Of a DNA stretch of 9,365 bases, positions 5,580-9,365 are shown piece after piece; positions within the stretch are counted from its first letter, which is position 1, and every line of letters starts with the position of its first letter. This stretch comes from Phycisphaeraceae bacterium (lineage in GTDB: Bacteria; Planctomycetota; Phycisphaerae; Phycisphaerales; Phycisphaeraceae), in NCBI GenBank assembly GCA_029260675.1, contig JAJDCV010000190.1:1-9365 (forward strand), in the 5' to 3' direction. The translations under genes and the position numbers were made by a program. The notes under the pieces were generated by a model. It searched no databases, was not told the DNA's origin, and worked only from the letters and a program-made list of their open reading frames with translations.

Positions 5580-7334
5580 CTACTCCTGGGCGAGTTCCAA
5601 CAGACGCGCCGCGTTCACCCGCCCGACGATCGCCGCCTCGAGCGCATCATCGCCGGGCTCCCCCCCGATCACCCGCGTGTCATCCCCATCCAGCTTGATC
5701 AGGTAGTCCTCGTTTTCGGTAAAGACGCTGACAATGTTCCGGAAATCGCCGCGCCGATGGATGACGTATTTCACGGGTCGATTGTTGAAGATATCACCGA
5801 CCCAGTCAGAAGTGACCCGCTGGGAAGAAGTCAGGCTTACGAGGCTGTGATAAATATCGGCCTGCTGGTGCAGCCCGGCCACCACCGCCTGTTTCCTGTT
5901 GCCGTACGACACGACCATCGGCACCCGCGCCGCGGCGCGGTACTCCCCCATCGCCTCGGTTTCCCCGGTCTTCAACGGCACCATCGCGTGGTGGTCGCCG
6001 AGGATGATCAGGATCCCGTCATCAAAGTACCCCATCTCGATCAGCTTCTCGTGGAACGCACCGAGCTGGCGGTCGGCATACCGGTACGTCTGCTCCTCGG
6101 AATGCTCGCCGGTCTGCGGGTTCACAAACGGGTGGTGCGTGGTCATTGTCGACACATACATAAAGAACCGGCCGTCGGTCTGCTGATGCTGGTCGATCCG
6201 CTCTACCAAACGGGCGTAGAGCGCCTCGTCGGGGGCGGACTCGAAGTGGTACCGCTCCCAGCCGTCGTACGCCGGGTGGTCGTGGCCCTCCAGGGTGTCG
6301 AACCCGAGCCCCTTAGCCCAGTCCCCGACGCCGGAGAAGCCCTGGTCCCCGGCCATCAGAAACTCGGTGGCGTAACCCTGCTTAGACAACAGCCTCGGCA
6401 GGGATTCCGGGTCGTCCTCGAACCCGCTGTACGGCCCGTTGCCAACAAACCCACCCGACCCCGGCGGACGCAGCGGAAGCCGACCCATCAGCACGGAGAT
6501 GTAGCAGTCGTTCGTGCAGAACCCATTGGCGTAAAACCCCGTGTACGCCACATTCTCCCGGGCGATTTTATCCAGGCTCGGCATCCAGTCGTAAAGACCC
6601 GAGAAGTATTGGCTCTGATACGACGACAACGACTCGACCATCAGGATAATAATGTTCGGCGTCTGGGGCGTATTGGGCTCCTCGACCTCGTCTGCATCGA
6701 AGCTGAACCCGCTGATAAACCCGTCGCTGTATCCGCGCGACTCCGACCGGACCTCCAGCGTGTATGCCACGACGTTCTTATATCTCCACGAATGGATATA
6801 GGTGTCGTTGCGAGCAAAACACCAGGCCATCAACAGTCCCAACACCGCCAGCCCCGCCAGGACATGCTGCCACACACGGACAAGGGTGTACCGGCAGACA
6901 AGCACCCACCCGGCCAGCCCGACGGCGAATACCCCGGCCAGCAAAATCAGCACGTGCCGCTTCCGCGTGATCTGGGCGAGGTATTTATGCGCATACGTCG
7001 AGTACGCCACGGTATCGTCCACCGTCAGGTGCGCGTTGAAACACACCATGACCACCACATCGATCGCGTAAAGAAGAAAAGCCCCAAAAGCCAGCACCCT
7101 AAGCAGGATCGAAACGGCACGCGGGGTCTTCTTCAGGAACGACAGGTAGAAAAGCGACAAGAGAACGACATAGATGATCGCGTCATTCGCCAGCACCTGC
7201 GTCGCCCCCAGAAACCGCTCGCCGGTGTGCCTATGGATGTAGCTGTCCACATACAACCCCCTGGCCACCGGGGGCGCCGCGAGCATCAGCATGAAACAAG
7301 CCTTGACCACCCTCGGGATGGTTATGATTGCCAC
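5580..7334 (-). CDS. LtaS/phosphoglycerol-transferase-like membrane sulfatase-fold enzyme
   Basis: The 584-residue protein has an N-terminal membrane part with about five hydrophobic segments (roughly 9-27, 47-67, 75-99, 127-148, 153-172) and a sulfatase-fold (PF00884) domain from about 226 to 520, as in LtaS and OpgB. Likely metal and catalytic residues: Glu234 (ILMVESLSSY), Thr274 nucleophile (GFCTNDCY), Asp447/His448 (ILGDHHAM), with His400/401 in TTHHPF for substrate. Family members transfer phosphoglycerol or phosphoethanolamine to sugars or lipids on the outer face of the membrane; the substrate here is unknown. Thr rather than Cys/Ser of the true sulfatase motif argues against ester-sulfate hydrolysis. 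GTG at 7332-7334 keeps the first membrane segment whole; AGGGG lies 12 nt upstream, somewhat far, and TATTAT at 7354-7359 may be a -10. ATG 14 codons later is the alternative. It lies 99 nt after the lipoprotein gene. Confidence 0.9.
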   Translation of the reverse strand: MAIITIPRVVKACFMLMLAAPPVARGLYVDSYIHRHTGERFLGATQVLANDAIIYVVLLSLFYLSFLKKTPRAVSILLRVLAFGAFLLYAIDVVVMVCFNAHLTVDDTVAYSTYAHKYLAQITRKRHVLILLAGVFAVGLAGWVLVCRYTLVRVWQHVLAGLAVLGLLMAWCFARNDTYIHSWRYKNVVAYTLEVRSESRGYSDGFISGFSFDADEVEEPNTPQTPNIIILMVESLSSYQSQYFSGLYDWMPSLDKIARENVAYTGFYANGFCTNDCYISVLMGRLPLRPPGSGGFVGNGPYSGFEDDPESLPRLLSKQGYATEFLMAGDQGFSGVGDWAKGLGFDTLEGHDHPAYDGWERYHFESAPDEALYARLVERIDQHQQTDGRFFMYVSTMTTHHPFVNPQTGEHSEEQTYRYADRQLGAFHEKLIEMGYFDDGILIILGDHHAMVPLKTGETEAMGEYRAAARVPMVVSYGNRKQAVVAGLHQQADIYHSLVSLTSSQRVTSDWVGDIFNNRPVKYVIHRRGDFRNIVSVFTENEDYLIKLDGDDTRVIGGEPGDDALEAAIVGRVNAARLLELAQE

Positions 7335-7433
7335 AGGGTTTCTATGCCCCTAAATAATAGCCCGGTCATCCAGAATCCGGCCCGCACACTATTGCACTAC
7401 ACCTACGCCGACGAATAGACCCGCCCGCTCCCC

Positions 7434-7694
7434 TTAACGATCGTGGTAAATACCCAGCCGCCTCTCGGCTTCATCCTTGGGAACCTTACGCATCTCGTAG
7501 GTTTGGAGCACGACAAAATTACCGGTCTGTAAATCTGTCAGCCCTAATGAACCGGTGTATGCGTTCATGTTGAACTGCCCCGCCTTGCTGAGGTACTGCT
7601 TGCCGGATGCGTTATCGGTGAACTCGTAGTAACTGCACGCGGAGAGAACCAAAAGAAACAAGCCGAGCAGGACATATTGAAGTAATCGAGACAT
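7434..7694 (-). CDS. Small lipoprotein, unknown function
   Basis: The 86-residue protein has a lipoprotein signal: MSR, a hydrophobic stretch (4-17) and lipobox LSAC with Cys20 as the lipidation site. The mature part is about 67 residues; the pattern SGKQYLSK, then GLTDLQTGNFVVLQTYEMRKV, resembles small SH3-like beta-barrel lipoproteins that are common in Gram-negative bacteria, but I cannot name a family. ATG at 7692-7694 is preferred because AGGAG lies 9 nt upstream and the signal peptide begins there; a frame extension upstream to 7790 lacks both. It sits between the antiporter gene (129 nt upstream) and the LtaS-like gene (99 nt downstream), all on one strand, so an envelope role is plausible. 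Confidence 0.8.
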   Translation of the reverse strand: MSRLLQYVLLGLFLLVLSACSYYEFTDNASGKQYLSKAGQFNMNAYTGSLGLTDLQTGNFVVLQTYEMRKVPKDEAERRLGIYHDR

Positions 7695-7823
7695 AAAGGT
7701 TCGCTCCTGTTTATATGGGCCGCACCCGTCTGACTGCAATATAACCGAAACATCACTCCGAGAGTAGACGGCGAGTGAAGCCAACAGCACCCCGCCGGGT
7801 TGATACTTGGTCGCCAGACGCTG

Positions 7824-9365
7824 CTAACCACCAACCTCTAAATCATCATCCCCCGCCTGCCTCCGCAGTAGCCGGTTGACCTCAAGACCAAGCCGTCTCC
7901 CGATCCAGTCCTCTTCATCCACGGTCACCGTCGCACCGGCACGTTGGATGTCATCCGTAAAGGCGTGGTAACGGCTTCGGACGATGATGGGGGTCTGCGG
8001 CGCCAACGCGCGGACGTGACGGACCGTGGTGATCACCGCGCGATGGTCCGGGATGGTGACCACGACAATCCCCGCTTCGTCGACACGCAGGTGACGGATC
8101 AGCTCGGGGTTGGTCGCGTCCCCGACCTGCACGCTCAAGCCCATCCCACGCGCGAGCGTGAGGTTGCGCGGGTTCAGGTCGACCACCAGCACGCTGCCGT
8201 GACGCTTGAACATCTTGGCGTGCATCCGCTGCGCCGCGGGCCCGAAGCCGTTCACGATGATGTGCCCGCTAATCGGCGAGCCGTGGGCGTCGGGCTCGAC
8301 CTCGTCGATATTCGAGAGGCCCACACCCCGTGCCAACCCCTGAATAAACCGCCCAAACTTAGGCCCACCCGCAACCAGGTACGGCGTCATGAACAGCGTC
8401 ACCAGCGTCACCGACACGAATAACTTGAATGTGTGCTCACCCAGCACCCCCCCGGCGAAAGCGATCTGCGCCAACACAAACGAAAACTCACCGACCTGCG
8501 CAAGCGACAGCCCCGCGCCGGCGGCGTGACGGACACGGGGCGTGAACAGCCGAACGACCAGCGTCGTCACCACCGTCTTGCCCACCAGGATCAGCCCGAC
8601 CGCCCCCGCGATCAACGCACCGTTCTCCGCGATCCACACCGGGTCGCCCAGCATCCCCACCGACGTGAAGAACAACGTCACAAACAACGCACGCAACGCC
8701 CCAACATCCGCACGGATCTGCACCGCAAACGGCGACTCAGCCAACAGGATCCCCGCCATGAACGCCCCCACCGCCGGCGACAACCCAAACTTGTGCGCCA
8801 GCCACGCCGAACCCAGCGCCAGCACCACCGCCAGTAAAATCGCCAACTCCCGGTTACGCATCAGTGTCGGGTCGCGCATCACCCTCGGCAACAGCAGGCT
8901 GCTCACCGCGAACAACGCCAACGCCAGCCCGGCGATCAACAGCAACGATTTCCCCATACCCCAGGCGATCGCCCCGACCGTCGGGTCGCCGCCCAGCATC
9001 GTCACCAGCAAGACCAACGGCACGACCGCAGCGTCCTGAAACAGCAACACACCCAACGACGTCCGCCCGGTCACGCTGTCCATCTCCGCCCGGTCCGACA
9101 ACACCCGCAACACGCAGGCCGTGCTGCTCAGCGAAACGATCGCACCCACCGCGACCGACTCCGGCCCACCCAGCCCAAACCCCCGCGCTACCAGCGCACC
9201 CACCACGCAGGTCACCACCACCTGCAAGGCTCCCCCGCCCAGACCCACCGCCCCGATACGCAGCAACCGACGCAGCGAAAACTCCAGCCCGATCACAAAC
9301 AACAATAGCGACACGCCCAACTCGGCGAGGTCGTAGACGAACGCCTCCCCATGCACCCAGTTCAA
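7824..9365 (-). CDS. CPA2-family cation/proton antiporter with TrkA-N domain (KefB/KefC-like), 5' end missing
   Basis: 513 residues are visible; the frame is still open at the right edge and the first visible codon is an internal Leu (TTG), so roughly the first 50 residues are outside. Residues 1-335 form the Na+/H+ exchanger domain, with many membrane segments. Markers are VSLLLFVIGLEFS (18-30), SLSSTACVLRVLSD (78-91), the LLFQD motif with Gln110-Asp111 at the ion site, and SPAVGAFMAGILLAES (196-211). Residues 366-485 are a cytoplasmic TrkA-N/RCK Rossmann domain (IIVNGFGPAAQ, 369-379; Asp396 in VLVVDLN) that binds nucleotide, with Ala at the third Gly position of GxGxxG. The family exchanges K+ or Na+ for H+ across the inner membrane, for pH or electrophile defence. 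A short acidic tail (GDDDLEVGG) ends the protein. Whether it is truly Kef-like (glutathione-gated) cannot be told. Confidence 0.92.
   Translation of the reverse strand: MNWVHGEAFVYDLAELGVSLLLFVIGLEFSLRRLLRIGAVGLGGGALQVVVTCVVGALVARGFGLGGPESVAVGAIVSLSSTACVLRVLSDRAEMDSVTGRTSLGVLLFQDAAVVPLVLLVTMLGGDPTVGAIAWGMGKSLLLIAGLALALFAVSSLLLPRVMRDPTLMRNRELAILLAVVLALGSAWLAHKFGLSPAVGAFMAGILLAESPFAVQIRADVGALRALFVTLFFTSVGMLGDPVWIAENGALIAGAVGLILVGKTVVTTLVVRLFTPRVRHAAGAGLSLAQVGEFSFVLAQIAFAGGVLGEHTFKLFVSVTLVTLFMTPYLVAGGPKFGRFIQGLARGVGLSNIDEVEPDAHGSPISGHIIVNGFGPAAQRMHAKMFKRHGSVLVVDLNPRNLTLARGMGLSVQVGDATNPELIRHLRVDEAGIVVVTIPDHRAVITTVRHVRALAPQTPIIVRSRYHAFTDDIQRAGATVTVDEEDWIGRRLGLEVNRLLRRQAGDDDLEVGG

Noticed and set aside
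5541..7418. A 625-codon open frame on the plus strand, longer than the gene opposite it
   Set aside because: The translation is Arg/His/Pro-rich without any domain, whereas the minus strand encodes a recognisable membrane enzyme with intact motifs. It is an antisense by-product of GC-rich codon use.
7434..7790. Longer 118-residue form of the lipoprotein
   Set aside because: The extra 32 residues would bury the lipoprotein signal peptide, and AGGAG sits right before the inner ATG at 7694.
7824..9365. Reading the codon at 9365 as a true TTG start of the antiporter
   Set aside because: Family members have about 50 more residues (first helices) before this point, and the frame is open to the window edge, so it is an internal Leu.

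Overview
The window looks like chromosomal DNA of a GC-rich, Gram-negative-type (diderm) bacterium. The best guess is a member of the Planctomycetota, possibly Phycisphaerae. This rests on a PEP-CTERM sorted exoprotein, a planctomycete-like gene mix (beta-CASP metallo-hydrolase, zinc-ribbon protein, LtaS-like sulfatase-fold membrane enzyme, lipoprotein with a lipobox), about 60% GC in most genes and several TTG/GTG starts. The taxonomic call is inference. There are no tRNA or rRNA genes, CRISPR arrays, IS elements or phage genes, so the region reads as ordinary chromosome with a few interesting details.

Left block (1-1860, all minus strand). A ketosynthase-fold protein runs off the left edge. 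It aligns to FabF, but the position of the catalytic Cys holds Glu, so it may be a chain-length-factor-like or decarboxylating partner rather than a condensing enzyme. Upstream of it is a MarR-family regulator. A perfect 12-bp palindrome (TTGTATATACAA) overlaps the -10 box of the marR promoter, and a 15/16 copy of the same site lies in the gap upstream of the ketosynthase gene. This suggests an autoregulated MarR protein that also controls the lipid or polyketide-type gene beside it. The marR promoter lies so close to its ATG that the mRNA is probably leaderless.

Middle block (2013-5579). One plus-strand gene encodes an RNA-processing type MBL/beta-CASP hydrolase, with a TTG start behind a good Shine-Dalgarno. 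It converges, with a 4-nt overlap, on a minus-strand gene for a small single-pass membrane protein with an acidic tail. That gene has distinctly lower GC and is bracketed by an 11-bp direct repeat. Next come a double zinc-ribbon protein with a perfect TATAAT box, and a PEP-CTERM secreted protein with its own promoter and a rho-independent terminator.

Right block (5580-9365, all minus strand). Reading in the direction of transcription there is a CPA2/Kef-type cation-proton antiporter with a TrkA-N domain (5' end beyond the right edge), a small lipoprotein, and a five-helix LtaS/phosphoglycerol-transferase-like membrane enzyme with the catalytic Thr and metal ligands intact. All three are envelope functions and may be loosely co-transcribed, but the gaps of about 100-130 nt make a single operon uncertain. 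Every intergenic gap is shorter than 300 bp.
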